Positions 35,857 to 46,682 of a stretch of 64,000 nucleotides of DNA are shown one piece after another. Position 1 is the first letter of the stretch; each line of letters starts with the position of its first letter. The notes beneath the pieces were generated by a model. The model was given only the letters and a program-made list of their open reading frames with translations, ran no database searches and was not told the origin of the DNA. This stretch comes from Deltaproteobacteria bacterium (GTDB taxonomy: Bacteria; Desulfobacterota; Desulfobacteria; Desulfobacterales; SpSt-501). Position numbers and translations under genes: made by a program. Location: contig JACRCN010000009.1 of the NCBI GenBank assembly GCA_016219005.1, positions 52,641-116,640 of the forward strand. Reading direction: 5' to 3'.

Positions 35857-36231
35857 CTATCGGCGCACTATCTCGTATTTAAATTCAGGGGGAAGGACCG
35901 CGACCGTTGCCGAGTAATATGTCGACAGCCATAGCTCGGCTGGATCGCCAGGTGAATTTTTCAGATACACCCCACCATTGTAGAAGGCAGTATCAACAAT
36001 AATTCCTCTGGGAGATTGGAAATAGACGCCTTCGCCATCTTCAAAAACAGGCACGTATTCACCGGTCAGAAGCGCCAAGGTTGCGGTGTGCGGTTTAAAA
36101 CTAAAATCGCTGGGAACGATCAGGCGTGTCTGCATCAGACTGTAGCCGCGAAAATCCCGATTCCGTTCTATCAATCTGGCGCTTGAGCACCCGACAAGTG
36201 CAATCAGGCATAGGAGGGCAATCTTTTTCAT
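35857..36231 (-). CDS. Small lipoprotein, unknown
   Basis: This 124-residue protein has a short classic lipoprotein signal, with lipobox 'LVGC' and Cys ~15. The ~108-residue beta-rich body follows ('GEYVPVFEDGEGVYFQSPRG' near residue 58). Family unknown. It is the last gene of the island before the right repeat and is transcribed away from it. Confidence 0.65.
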   Translation of the reverse strand: MKKIALLCLIALVGCSSARLIERNRDFRGYSLMQTRLIVPSDFSFKPHTATLALLTGEYVPVFEDGEGVYFQSPRGIIVDTAFYNGGVYLKNSPGDPAELWLSTYYSATVAVLPPEFKYEIVRR

Positions 36232-36401
36232 GGACGGGTATCCGTTGCCGATTTAATGGAGGTGAGAACAGCCGCAATAGTCGGAATGTCCATGATTGCC
36301 CCCTCTGGTTTTTTCAAATCAATTTTAGCCAGATGAAAATCAAAAACAAGAGCAATCAGCGGCTGAAGGTTGGAAATGGGGCGGGAAACGCTTTCGCCAG
36401 G

Positions 36402-36428
36402 AAAAAAACAAGGGCTCAGGATTGGCTC
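36402..36428 (+). repeat. Right 27-base direct repeat (attR-like)
   Basis: Partner of 29102-29128 with one mismatch. It spans the distal arm and the loop of the tRNA-Asp terminator palindrome, about 20 bases beyond the tRNA 3' end. Confidence 0.75.
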
Positions 36429-36439
36429 CTAAGCCCTTG
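36402..36439 (-). terminator. Intrinsic terminator of the tRNA transcript
   Basis: Arms 36409-36421 and 36427-36439 form a 13-pair stem with one G-U pair in the minus-strand RNA and a five-base loop. Seven T residues follow on that strand. The G-U would be a perfect A-U pair if the far arm were taken from the left repeat at 29109-29121. Confidence 0.85.
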
Positions 36440-36447
36440 TTTTTATT

Positions 36448-36525
<78 letters not shown>

Positions 36526-36611
36526 GTAATCCGGTGCTGCGAAAATGTGATACGATTGAACGCGCAAATTTCGTTCAGCGAATCTGTCCCTCCCGCGACC
36601 CCGTGTTGAAA

Positions 36612-36687
36612 TGGTAGGCGGAACAGGGATCGAACCTGCGACCTTCGGCTTGTAAGGCCGACGCTCTCCCGACTGAGCTATCCGCCC
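36612..36687 (-). tRNA. tRNA-Val (anticodon TAC)
   Basis: The cloverleaf has acceptor stem GGGCGGA/TCCGCCT, anticodon stem TCGGC/GCCGA around loop CTTACAA, and an encoded CCA. It is probably co-transcribed with tRNA-Asp, 86 bases downstream. Confidence 0.95.
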
Positions 36688-36764
36688 GCAAGCGAATCGC
36701 ACAACAGTGGTAACTATCAACTTGCGGCAACACTGTCAAGTTGAATTTCGGCAAGGCCGCGCGG

Positions 36765-39203
36765 CTAATTGATGGCCGGCCCCTGCTTGGCCTTCCCTTC
36801 GGCCGGCGCATCCAGCCGGATGTCTGCCTTCTTGAAAATGGATTCGCCCGCGCGCACGATCAGCGCATGGGAGAGCACTTCGTCCATGTGCTCGACGAAG
36901 GCAATGTTCATCTGGCTGGAGATGCTCTTGGGCACGTCCTTGAGGTCCTTCTCGTTTTCCTTCGGAATGATCACCCGCTTGACCCCGCCGCGGTGGGCAG
37001 CGATCAGTTTCTCTTTCAACCCGCCGATGGGCAGCACCCGGCCCCTGAGAGTGATCTCCCCGGTCATGGCGAGGTCCCGGTGCACCGGCCGCTTGGTCAG
37101 CGCCGACACGAGCGAGGTGCACATGGAAATGCCTGCCGACGGTCCGTCCTTGGGGATGGCTCCCTCGGGGATGTGGATGTGAATGTCGTACTTGCGGTGG
37201 AATTTTTCGTCGATCATCAGGTACGCGGCACGCGAGCGCACGTAGCTCATGGCCGCCTGAGCCGACTCCTGCATGACATCCCCGAGCTTGCCCGTGACGG
37301 TGAGTTGGCCCCGTCCGGGCATCAGCAGCGTCTCGATGAAGAGCAGCTCCCCGCCCACCGGGGTCCAGGCCAGCCCCGTCACCATCCCGATCTGGTCTTC
37401 CTGCTCCACCTCTTCCTGGCGGAACCGGTAGGGTCCCAAATGTTTCGGAATGGATTTTTCGTTCACGACGAACTCGTTTTTCGCCTTATCGGTCACGGCC
37501 TCGCGGGCCAGCTTGCGGCAGATGGAGGCGATCTCACGCTCGAGGTTGCGCACGCCGGCCTCGCGTGTGTAGCGGCGGATCAAGGCGAGGACCGCGTTCT
37601 TGGAAAAAGCGACCTGCTTGCCCTCCAGGCCGTTCAACTTGATCTGTTTGGGCACCAGGAACTGTTCGGCGATGTGGTACTTTTCCACCTCGGTGTAGCC
37701 CGGCAGCCGAATGATCTCCATGCGGTCCTGCAGCGGCAGCGGAATGTCGGGCAGGGTGTTCGCCGTAGTAATGAACATGATATCCGACAGATCGTAGTCG
37801 AGGTCGAGGTAATGGTCGTTGAAGGAGAAGTTCTGCTCCGGATCCAGGACCTCGAGCAGGGCCGCCGAGGGGTCGCCGCGGAAGTCCATGCTCATTTTGT
37901 CGACTTCATCCAGGCAGAACACCGGGTTGTTCACGCCTGCTTTTTTGAGGGACTGGATGATTTTGCCGGGCAGCGCGCCGATGTAAGTCCGGCGGTGGCC
38001 GCGGATTTCCGCCTCGTCCCGCACCCCTCCCAGGGAGAGCCTCACATACTTGCGGCCGGTCGCCCGGGCGATGGACTTGGCGAGCGAGGTCTTGCCCACG
38101 CCCGGCGGCCCGACAAAACACAGGATCGGGCCGCGCATTTTTTTCACCAGGACCTGGACGGCCAGGTACTCCAGGATGCGCTCCTTGGGCTTTTCCAGCC
38201 CGTAGTGGTCTTCCTCGAGAATCTGCTCTGCCTTCGGCAGGTCGTCGGCCACCTCGGTCTTCTCACCCCAGGGCAGGCTCAGGATCCAGTCGATGTAGTT
38301 GCGCACCACGGTGGCCTCGGCGGACATGGGGGTCATCATCTTGAGCTTTTTCAGCTCGTGCTCGACCCGCTCGGTGGCCTCCCTGGACATCTTCTGGTTC
38401 TTGAGCTTCTCCTCGATCTCCCGGATCTCGTCGTTGAGATCGTCCTCCGAGCCCATCTCCTTCTTGATGGCCCGCATTTGCTCGTTCAGATAATATTGCT
38501 TCTGGCTCTTCTCCATCTGCTCCTTGATGCGGGTCTTGATGCGCTGATCCATGCGGAAGACCTCGGTCTCCATCTTGATCAGGCTCAGAAGCAACGGCAG
38601 GCGCTCGGTCAGGTCGAGGATGTCGAGCAGGCGCTGCTTGTCATCCAGCTTGAAGGAGAAGTGCGAGGCCACCGTGTCGGCCATCTGGGAGGCATCCGTG
38701 ATGGAGGCGATGTTGGCGACCAATTCCTTGGAAATGCTGCGGTTCAAGCCGGCGTATTCCTCGAACGTTTCGACAACGGAGCGCATGAGGGCGGTCGTTT
38801 CCGCCGGCGACAGGTCCTTTTCGACGACGCGCTCGAGCTCGACCCGGAAGAATTCCTTTTCCGGGATGAACTGGACAATGCGCGCACGGCTTTTACCCTC
38901 CACCAAGGCCTTGACGGTGCCATCGGGCAGCCGCAGCAGCTGGAGCACCTTGCCGATGGTGCCCATCTCGCTGAGGTCCTGTTCGCCCGGGTTGTCGATG
39001 CCGGCTTTTTTCTGGGTCGACAGGAATACGGTCTTGTCGCCGTTCATGGCCTCGGTCAGGGCGTTGACGGACCGGGCCCGGCCCACGAACAACGGCGCCA
39101 CCATGAACGGAAACACCACGATGTCCCTGAGCGGCAGCAGCGGCAGCACGAGACGCGAGGAGCCGAGCTCGCCTTCCTTATAAAACTTCGGAATGTTCAC
39201 CAT
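36765..39203 (-). CDS. lon: Lon ATP-dependent protease
   Basis: This 812-residue protein has the LonA layout: an N-terminal substrate domain (~1-215, starting '[15 protein letters not shown]'), a coiled coil, an AAA+ module with Walker A '[13 protein letters not shown]' (~residue 364) and Walker B 'FCLDEVDKM', and a protease domain. The nucleophile is Ser689 in 'GPSAGISM', with the lysine of the 'GGLKEK' block ~42 residues later. Lon degrades damaged and regulatory proteins in the cytoplasm. It is the last gene of the tig-clpP-clpX-lon block. The 201-base gap after clpX may hold its own promoter. Confidence 0.98.
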   Translation of the reverse strand: MVNIPKFYKEGELGSSRLVLPLLPLRDIVVFPFMVAPLFVGRARSVNALTEAMNGDKTVFLSTQKKAGIDNPGEQDLSEMGTIGKVLQLLRLPDGTVKALVEGKSRARIVQFIPEKEFFRVELERVVEKDLSPAETTALMRSVVETFEEYAGLNRSISKELVANIASITDASQMADTVASHFSFKLDDKQRLLDILDLTERLPLLLSLIKMETEVFRMDQRIKTRIKEQMEKSQKQYYLNEQMRAIKKEMGSEDDLNDEIREIEEKLKNQKMSREATERVEHELKKLKMMTPMSAEATVVRNYIDWILSLPWGEKTEVADDLPKAEQILEEDHYGLEKPKERILEYLAVQVLVKKMRGPILCFVGPPGVGKTSLAKSIARATGRKYVRLSLGGVRDEAEIRGHRRTYIGALPGKIIQSLKKAGVNNPVFCLDEVDKMSMDFRGDPSAALLEVLDPEQNFSFNDHYLDLDYDLSDIMFITTANTLPDIPLPLQDRMEIIRLPGYTEVEKYHIAEQFLVPKQIKLNGLEGKQVAFSKNAVLALIRRYTREAGVRNLEREIASICRKLAREAVTDKAKNEFVVNEKSIPKHLGPYRFRQEEVEQEDQIGMVTGLAWTPVGGELLFIETLLMPGRGQLTVTGKLGDVMQESAQAAMSYVRSRAAYLMIDEKFHRKYDIHIHIPEGAIPKDGPSAGISMCTSLVSALTKRPVHRDLAMTGEITLRGRVLPIGGLKEKLIAAHRGGVKRVIIPKENEKDLKDVPKSISSQMNIAFVEHMDEVLSHALIVRAGESIFKKADIRLDAPAEGKAKQGPAIN

Positions 39204-39404
39204 ATGTCACACTCAAAAAAGAGCTCAAAGCTCAAAGTCACACGTTATGGGTTAAATGCTTATCCAGACAGCCGGTGTTGTGGCGGCTTTGCAGAAAGAC
39301 CCAAATTCAAGGCGGGCGGGTTTGGCGTTGCGAGGCGCACGTCCGTACGCGGCAGCAACCGTCGAACGTGGCCTGACGCGGAAGTTGGGCTTTTTGCGAA
39401 GCCG

Positions 39405-40649
<1,245 letters not shown>

Positions 40650-40650
40650 G

Positions 40651-41265
40651 CTATTTCTCCGATTTTTCCATGCGATCGAGGTCGTCGCGGTTGGCGATGA
40701 CGTGATCGATGATGCCGTAGGATTTGGCCTCGAGGGCGCTCATAAAGTAGTCCCGATCCGTGTCCCGTTGGATCTGGTCCATGGTCTTGCCGCTGTGCCG
40801 GACCAGGATCTGGTTCAGGGACTCTTTCATCCGCAGCATCTCCTTGGCCTGGATCTCGATGTCCGACGCCTGGCCCTGGAACCCGCCCATCGGCTGGTGG
40901 ATGAGGATGCGCGCGTTGGGCAGCGAATAGCGCTTGCCCGCGGAACCGGCCGTGAGCAGCAGGGCGCCCATGCTGGCGGCCTGGCCGATACACACGGTCG
41001 TGATGTCCGATTTGATGTACTGCATGGTATCGTACACCGCCAGACCGGCCGTCACCAGACCGCCCGGCGAGTTGATGTAGAAGTTGATGTCCTTGTCCGG
41101 ATCCTCGGATTCGAGAAACAGAAGCTGCGCAATCAGCAGGTTGGCGACTTCGTCGTTCATGGCGGAGCCGAGAAAAATAATCCGATCCTTCAACAGCCGG
41201 GAGTAGATGTCGTAGGCCCGCTCACCGCGGCTGCTCTGTTCAATGACCATGGGAATCAGGGGCAC
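40651..41265 (-). CDS. clpP: ClpP protease subunit
   Basis: This 204-residue serine protease has its catalytic triad at Ser98 ('[10 protein letters not shown]'), His123 ('LIHQPMGG') and Asp172 ('RDTDRDYF'). It forms the barrel that degrades proteins unfolded by ClpX. It lies between tig and clpX in the usual order. Length is typical. Confidence 0.98.
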   Translation of the reverse strand: MPLIPMVIEQSSRGERAYDIYSRLLKDRIIFLGSAMNDEVANLLIAQLLFLESEDPDKDINFYINSPGGLVTAGLAVYDTMQYIKSDITTVCIGQAASMGALLLTAGSAGKRYSLPNARILIHQPMGGFQGQASDIEIQAKEMLRMKESLNQILVRHSGKTMDQIQRDTDRDYFMSALEAKSYGIIDHVIANRDDLDRMEKSEK

Positions 41266-41377
41266 AGTGGTCCTCCTTCAGCGTGATTGATACTCGACGT
41301 CTTTTGGCTCCGATCGAAATCCTGCCATATCGTCTCAGATGTGATGTGTCGCTTACGCCCCCGTCGATCAATTCGCT

Positions 41378-42685
41378 TTAAGGGGTTGCATCCGGCGGCG
41401 CCTCCTCGATCGTACTGCTGTCGAAGATGAGTTTGAGCGCCTTCTTCTCGAGCAGGGCATGCTTGTAATAATCGAGCTTGTCTTCGTTTCCGCGATAATA
41501 GCCCTTGATCTCCTCGACGGATTGCTTGAAGCTGTCCGCCATGGACTGGAAGGCCGCTTCGAGTTCCTCATCGCCGATGCTCAGCTTCTCCTGGTCGATG
41601 AGGTGACCCAGGATCAGGTGACGCCTGACCTGCTTCAAAGCCGTGTCGCGGTACTTTTCGGCGATGATCTCGCGGCTGAGCCCGGCCTCCTCCAGGGAGC
41701 TGTTGCGGTAGGAAAAGGAGCGCTCGGCCTCCTCGATGATGCTTTCCAGCTCCATGGTCACCATCACCTCCGGCACTTCGAACTGCGTCCGGCTGAGCAG
41801 GCCTGCAAAGACCTGTTCGTTGAGCTCCTGCTCGATGCGTTTTTCGTAGCCCTGGGTAAGGTTGGCGCGGATCTCCCGTTTGAGATCCTCCAGGGTTTCG
41901 AACCGCCCGGTGCCCTTGGCCAATTGGTCGTCGATGTCGGGAAGGATTTCCTCCCGGATCTCTTTTAAAGACACTTTGAAATCGATGGCCTGGCCGGCCA
42001 GAGCCTTGTTCGCGTAGTCGGCCGGGAACGTCACCGGGAACTGCTTGCTGTCGCCGGGGTTCATGCCGACCAACGCCTGGTCGAATTCCGCGAGCGCGCT
42101 GCCGGAGCCGACTTTCAACGTAAAGTTCTCGGTCCGGGCCGTCTCGGCAAAGGGCTTGCCATCCCGGAAGCCTTCGAAATCGATCAGCACGTGATCGCCG
42201 TTTGATACGGGCCGGGTCTCGGCGATCTTCTGAAACCGCGCCAGGTTCTTCTGGAGCTGCTTCAGCTGCCCATCCACCTCGCCCTCGCTCACTGCGTAGC
42301 TGGACCGTTTCAGGGCGAGGCCCTTGAAATCGAAATCCGCGATCCGCGGGGCGACCTCGACGGTGGCGGCGTAAGCGTAGTCTTTGGGGCCGTCGAGCTC
42401 CGGCGGTTCCAGTTTCGGCTGCCCCACCACCCGGAGGTCCTTCTCCTTGATGGCATCGATAAAGGAGCTCTGGATCAGCCGGGAGGATACGTCGGCCAGC
42501 ACGTCCTTCTTGAACATCTTTTCGAGGACGGAACGAGGCGTCTTGCCCGGCCGAAAGCCTTTGATCCGGGCCGTCTTCTTGAGCTGATCGTAAGCCTTGT
42601 CGATTTCGCGGACAACCTCTTCCCGCGGGATTTCGACGCGAAGATTTTTCTTGACGCTGCTGATGTCTTCTACCGTAACCTGCAT
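41378..42685 (-). CDS. tig: Trigger factor
   Basis: The start at 42685 gives the normal N-terminus 'MQVTVEDISSVKK'; a longer in-frame opening to 42730 is rejected. The 435-residue chaperone has the ribosome-binding signature 'GFRPGKTPRSV' near residue 45, an FKBP-type isomerase domain (~150-245, 'GDHVLIDFEGFRDG'), and a helical C-terminal cradle. It shields nascent chains at the ribosome exit. It leads the tig-clpP-clpX-lon block. tRNA-Leu lies just upstream on the same strand. Confidence 0.96.
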   Translation of the reverse strand: MQVTVEDISSVKKNLRVEIPREEVVREIDKAYDQLKKTARIKGFRPGKTPRSVLEKMFKKDVLADVSSRLIQSSFIDAIKEKDLRVVGQPKLEPPELDGPKDYAYAATVEVAPRIADFDFKGLALKRSSYAVSEGEVDGQLKQLQKNLARFQKIAETRPVSNGDHVLIDFEGFRDGKPFAETARTENFTLKVGSGSALAEFDQALVGMNPGDSKQFPVTFPADYANKALAGQAIDFKVSLKEIREEILPDIDDQLAKGTGRFETLEDLKREIRANLTQGYEKRIEQELNEQVFAGLLSRTQFEVPEVMVTMELESIIEEAERSFSYRNSSLEEAGLSREIIAEKYRDTALKQVRRHLILGHLIDQEKLSIGDEELEAAFQSMADSFKQSVEEIKGYYRGNEDKLDYYKHALLEKKALKLIFDSSTIEEAPPDATP

Positions 42686-42758
42686 GATTTTATCAGAAAT
42701 CCTTTCTAATGCGTGGGGGCTTTTTCGCACCCCCTGGCAACGCGATGACCTGCCGGAG

Positions 42759-42845
42759 TGGTGCGAGAGGGGAGACTTGAACTCCCATTCTGTCGCCAGA
42801 GCTGGATCCTAAATCCAGTGCGTCTACCAGTTCCGCCACTCTCGC
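42759..42845 (-). tRNA. tRNA-Leu (anticodon TAG)
   Basis: Class II tRNA with a long variable arm, acceptor stem GCGAGAG/CTCTCGC, anticodon stem CTGGA/TCCAG around loop TTTAGGA, and encoded CCA. It is transcribed toward tig. Confidence 0.95.
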
Positions 42846-43077
42846 GTACTAACGGAACGCTAACGACTCAAGACAAACAAAATCCCACTTGAGCCCCTGC
42901 TCGGCCCTAACAGCGGGTAAAAACTCCAGAAAGGTATTTTTAACGCCAACGGGGCCAGTATAAAGACAAAACCTGTGGATGTCAACTCAACCCCGGGTTT
43001 TTGGAGAGCAAGGCGCCGGGAGCAGACATCAGAATGCTTGCCTTGGGGCCGGCTGCATGTTAATAATAGTTTTTATT

Positions 43078-43154
43078 CGGGGCGTGGCGCAGCCTGGTAG
43101 CGCACCTGCTTTGGGAGCAGGGGGCCGTCAGTTCAAATCTGACCGCCCCGACCA
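43078..43154 (+). tRNA. tRNA-Pro (anticodon TGG)
   Basis: The cloverleaf has acceptor stem CGGGGCG/CGCCCCG, anticodon loop with TGG between CCTGC and GCAGG arms, a GTTCAAATC T-loop and an encoded CCA. Confidence 0.95.
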
Positions 43155-43291
43155 TATTCCAAGCCTCTGCGAAGGCGTGGCACATTTTGCCCCCGCTCCG
43201 GACGCGGAATCCATCCCAGCCATATTTCAAAACAAAACAGCCGGTTAGAATCCGGATGTATAGTTCGTTCATCCGAGACTCGACTTCTTGA

Positions 43292-44719
43292 ATGAAATCG
43301 GAAATGATCCTATCTGCCGATATTGCCGCCATTCACCGCCGGTTCAGGACCATCGGCGCCGCCCTCGGGCGGGTGAATCTCAACAATACCCACAGCGGGA
43401 ACATGTCGCTGCGGAACCCGCAGGATCCCGGCCTTTTCTATGTAACCGCATCGGGCTCCCAATGCGGGGCGATGGCGCCGGGCGACATCGTTTCCGTGCG
43501 TTTTTCTGACCTGGGTTGGGAAGGAACCGCCCGGCCGTCCTCGGAAACGAACACCCATCGCCGGGTGCTGAGCCTGCCCGGGGTCGACGCCTGCGTGCAT
43601 TGTCACTCGCTCGTCAGCACGCTGGTAAGCTTCGACTCGCCGGAGCAGCCCGTTCTCCTGACCCGACTCGCTCCGGAGCATGACGGGGACACCCGCTATT
43701 TTTTTCAACCGATGGATTTTTTCGGCGCCGGGCTCCTCGGTACGGTGCCGGTGGGTATCTACCGCAACCCGGTGGGCTCCGCCGAAATGGAGGAGCGGAT
43801 CCCACGCTGTTTGGGGGAGCGTCCCGTCACCATCGTCGCCGGACACGGACCGTTTGCCCGGGGCCGCTCCCTTGCCGAATGCCTGCAGACCCTGAGTGTG
43901 CTCGAAAACAGCGCGGCACTGCGACTCGCCCTGCAGCGCCGCGGCACCGCCACCGCCGGGATTCAGGCCGCCCTTCGTTCCAAAGGGGTGGAGGCCGTCT
44001 TCGCCTGCCGGCCGCGGACATCGGAGGCCCTCGGGCCGGCCGGTCTGCCGGCGGATGACCCCGCGCTCGCGGCCGATTTCACGCGTTGGCTGACCTATAA
44101 TTTCAATTTCGGCCTCGGCGCCTACGGCACGGGATCCATGAGCCGCAAGCTGGGAGCCGATGAAATGGTTTTCTGCCCGATGTCGGCCGCCCCGGAGGGC
44201 GTTGAGGTGCCCCTTTACCGCATCCCGCTGCGCGCCGCGGAGTCCGAAGCGACGGATGTGCGCCTGCATCGACTGATCTACACCCACACGCCGTTTACCG
44301 CCTGCATGGTCACGACAAGCCCCATGGCCACCGCCGAGGGCATGGCCGCCATGGCGGAAACCCATGGGCCGGCGGCCTTGCTGGGGAGGCCGGCCGGCAT
44401 CGATTACACCGCCGGCCATTATCCCATAGTGGTCCCGATCGATGCGGAGGCTCAATATTACGACAACCGCCTGCCGGTGGCAGATCCTGCCTCTATCGCC
44501 GCAGATTCCCCGGGAAACCCGATTCCGAACCTGCTCGGCCGACACCGAGGCAGCTGCATCGTCGCGGGCTACGGCCTGATCGCCGCCGGGCGGACGGGCC
44601 TCGACCAGGCCGCCTACATCGTATCCGCGGCCGAGCGCAGCGCACGCTTTCGGCAGGAAGTACACCTCCACAGCCGGCTGTGGGGCGGCCCGCCGCCGAC
44701 GGCGTTTGAACCCGAGTGA
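43292..44719 (+). CDS. Tandem class II aldolase/adducin-domain protein
   Basis: This 475-residue protein has two aldolase-II-like halves. The first (~1-220) has 'NLNNTHSGNMSLRN' and a metal-type 'CVHCHS' pair, plus a later 'AGHGPFARG' His. The second (~250-470) repeats the layout ('YNFNFGLGAYGTGSMSRKL', then 'AGYGLIAAG') but lacks the HxH pair; its equivalent reads 'IYTHTPF...MVTTSP'. Members cleave or epimerise sugar phosphates. Here one half may be catalytic and the other structural. The start (43292 or 43304) is uncertain. The stop overlaps the GTG start of the next gene by four bases. Confidence 0.82.
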   Translation: MKSEMILSADIAAIHRRFRTIGAALGRVNLNNTHSGNMSLRNPQDPGLFYVTASGSQCGAMAPGDIVSVRFSDLGWEGTARPSSETNTHRRVLSLPGVDACVHCHSLVSTLVSFDSPEQPVLLTRLAPEHDGDTRYFFQPMDFFGAGLLGTVPVGIYRNPVGSAEMEERIPRCLGERPVTIVAGHGPFARGRSLAECLQTLSVLENSAALRLALQRRGTATAGIQAALRSKGVEAVFACRPRTSEALGPAGLPADDPALAADFTRWLTYNFNFGLGAYGTGSMSRKLGADEMVFCPMSAAPEGVEVPLYRIPLRAAESEATDVRLHRLIYTHTPFTACMVTTSPMATAEGMAAMAETHGPAALLGRPAGIDYTAGHYPIVVPIDAEAQYYDNRLPVADPASIAADSPGNPIPNLLGRHRGSCIVAGYGLIAAGRTGLDQAAYIVSAAERSARFRQEVHLHSRLWGGPPPTAFEPE

Positions 44720-45540
44720 AACCCGCCCCGCCGCCGCAACATCTGCATGCCCGGGAATACGGTTCCGGCGCCCCGCTGATCATCCTGCATGGTCTGTTCG
44801 GATCCTGGGAAAACTGGCACCCGGTCGCCAAGGCGCTGTCGGGTCGCTTCACGGTGCATGTCGTCGACCAGCGCAACCACGGGAACTCGTTTCACAGCGA
44901 CCGCTTCGACTACGATGCCATGGCAGAAGACATCCGGGATTTCATGAGTGCGCACCGACTTGCGAAAGCCGCGCTGCTCGGCCACTCCATGGGCGGCAAG
45001 ACCGCCATGCGATTCGCCGCCATGTTCCCGGCCCAGGTGGAAAGGCTCATCGTGGTCGACATCGCCCCCCGGGGCTACCCGCCATCGCAGGCCGACGCGA
45101 TCGACGCGCTGGCGCGGCTGGACCTCAGCCGTATCGCAACGCTCCGGGCGGCGGACGAGCATCTGCAGCCGGCCATTCCCGACCCGGGCCTGCGGCGTTT
45201 CCTGCTGAAAAGCCTAAAGCCTGTTGCCGACGGACGCTACCGCTGGAAGGTAAACATCGATGCCATCCGCCGAGCCTACCCCTGCCTCTGCGGCCCCGTG
45301 GCATTGAATCCCTGGCCCGGGCCATGCCTCTTCGTGCGCGGGGAACGCTCGGATTACATTCGCGACAGCGATTGGCAGGATATCCGGACCGTTTTCCCGC
45401 AGGCGCACCTCTGCACCCTGCCCGCCGCCGGGCACTGGGTGCACGCGGACGACCCGGCCGGCTTCGCGCACGCGGTAACATGCTTCTTGGCGGCGGCCGA
45501 TCCCGGCATTTTTCTCTTGACTAATCACCCGACATCGTAA
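44716..45540 (+). CDS. Alpha/beta hydrolase (YbfF-like esterase)
   Basis: A GTG start overlaps the previous stop (GTGA), indicating coupled translation. The 274-residue product has the oxyanion 'LHGLFGS' near residue 24, the nucleophile 'GHSMGGKTAM' near residue 90, and a late catalytic His in 'AAGHWVHAD'. The 'DQRNHGNS' strand is typical of the YbfF/ABHD11 esterase subgroup. Substrate unknown. It sits between the tandem aldolase protein and the dehydrogenase complex genes. Confidence 0.87.
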   Translation: MKPAPPPQHLHAREYGSGAPLIILHGLFGSWENWHPVAKALSGRFTVHVVDQRNHGNSFHSDRFDYDAMAEDIRDFMSAHRLAKAALLGHSMGGKTAMRFAAMFPAQVERLIVVDIAPRGYPPSQADAIDALARLDLSRIATLRAADEHLQPAIPDPGLRRFLLKSLKPVADGRYRWKVNIDAIRRAYPCLCGPVALNPWPGPCLFVRGERSDYIRDSDWQDIRTVFPQAHLCTLPAAGHWVHADDPAGFAHAVTCFLAAADPGIFLLTNHPTS

Positions 45541-45640
45541 ATTGGTAACAGGTTGGGCATGCGCGCGAGCAGACATGCCCCTCGCACGGGCGCCGTCCCA
45601 GCATCTCGCGCCAGCGACCCACCCGCCTCAAGGAGGACAC

Positions 45641-46636
45641 ATGGCACACCCGCCTGCCGCCGACCGCAGCAGTCGGCCGACCGAAGCTTCTCCGGGGATC
45701 CCCGAGCCGATCCTGCTCGGCATGTACCGGAATATCTACGCGACACGGCGCTTCGAACTCAGGTGCATCGAGCTCTACCGCCAGGGGATGATCCGCGGCT
45801 ATCTGCATCCCTACCTTGGGGAGGAGGCCGTGGCGGCCGGTGCCTGCGCGGCCCTGCGGCCGCAGGACTATATCGCCAGCACGCACCGCGGGCATGGGCA
45901 CTGCATCAGCAAGGGGGCCGACCTGCGGCTGATGATGGCCGAGATCACGGGCAAGGCCACCGGATACTGCAAGGGGCGCGGCGGATCGATGCATATCTCC
46001 AGCAAGCAGTTGAACCACCTCGGCGCCAACGGCATCGTGGGGGGCGGCATCCCCATCGCCACGGGCGCGGGCATGGGCATCAAGGTGCAGCAGACCGATC
46101 AGGTGGTCATTGCCTTCTTCAGCGACGGTGCATCAAACAACGGCGTGTTCGCCGAGTCGTTGAACCTGGCCGGCATCTACCAGCTGCCGGTCATCTACCT
46201 GCTGGAAAACAACCACTATGCCGTCTCCACTCCGATCGAGTGCGCCACAGGCTGCTGCGATCTTGCCGGTCGGGGACCGGCCTACGGGGTGCCCGGAATC
46301 TGCGTAGACGGCAACGACGCGCGCGAGGTCTACCGCGAGACCCTCCAGGCCGTCGCGCGCGCCCGCCGCGGGGAGGGACCGACCCTGATCGAGGCCAGCA
46401 CCTACCGCCATGGCGGGCATCACGTGAACGACCCGGGCCTCTACATGAATCCGGAGACCCTTGCGGCGTGGAAGGACCGCGACCCGCTCGTGCTCATGCG
46501 CCGGGCGCTCGGCGACGAAGCCAAAATCCGCGCGATCGAGGAGCAGGTCGAGGCCGAGCTGGAAGCGGCGGTCACGTTTGCAGCAGAAAGCCCGGAGCCG
46601 TCGGTTGCGGAGTTTTTAGCCGGGATTCAAGACTGA
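45641..46636 (+). CDS. Thiamine-diphosphate dehydrogenase E1 alpha subunit (pyruvate/acetoin type)
   Basis: The ATG at 45641 follows AAGGAGG; the longer frame upstream is rejected. The 331-residue subunit carries 'GKATGYCKGRGGSMHI' near residue 105 and the thiamine-diphosphate motif near residue 164. That motif reads 'SDGASNN...LLENN', so the first Gly of the usual GDG is Ser. It matches PdhA/AcoA-type subunits that decarboxylate pyruvate or cleave acetoin. E1 beta and E2 genes follow. No E3 gene is in view, and which substrate is used cannot be settled. Confidence 0.9.
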   Translation: MAHPPAADRSSRPTEASPGIPEPILLGMYRNIYATRRFELRCIELYRQGMIRGYLHPYLGEEAVAAGACAALRPQDYIASTHRGHGHCISKGADLRLMMAEITGKATGYCKGRGGSMHISSKQLNHLGANGIVGGGIPIATGAGMGIKVQQTDQVVIAFFSDGASNNGVFAESLNLAGIYQLPVIYLLENNHYAVSTPIECATGCCDLAGRGPAYGVPGICVDGNDAREVYRETLQAVARARRGEGPTLIEASTYRHGGHHVNDPGLYMNPETLAAWKDRDPLVLMRRALGDEAKIRAIEEQVEAELEAAVTFAAESPEPSVAEFLAGIQD

Positions 46637-46682
46637 TTTCGCAGGGATAAGAGCAACGCACGTCAATTGGGGAAATAGCGTT

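Larger units (their letters stand above)
29102..36428. mobile_element. Probable 7.3-kb tRNA-Asp-adjacent island or its remnant
   Basis: Direct repeats bound a segment that is AT-richer than the core genes to its right. It is filled with lipoproteins, hypothetical proteins, decayed genes and a toxin-antitoxin pair. The right repeat is part of the tRNA-Asp terminator, a common place for site-specific insertion. No integrase is visible, so the element is either non-autonomous or has lost it. The island reading is inference; the repeats are direct observation. Confidence 0.5.

Noticed and set aside
28257..36447. Search for a CRISPR array or tandem repeats in the accessory region
   Set aside because: I see no regularly spaced direct repeats; only the two 27-base copies 7.3 kb apart.
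43060..43332. Minus-strand frame over tRNA-Pro ('GAVRFELTAPCSQ')
   Set aside because: Another false translation of a tRNA gene.
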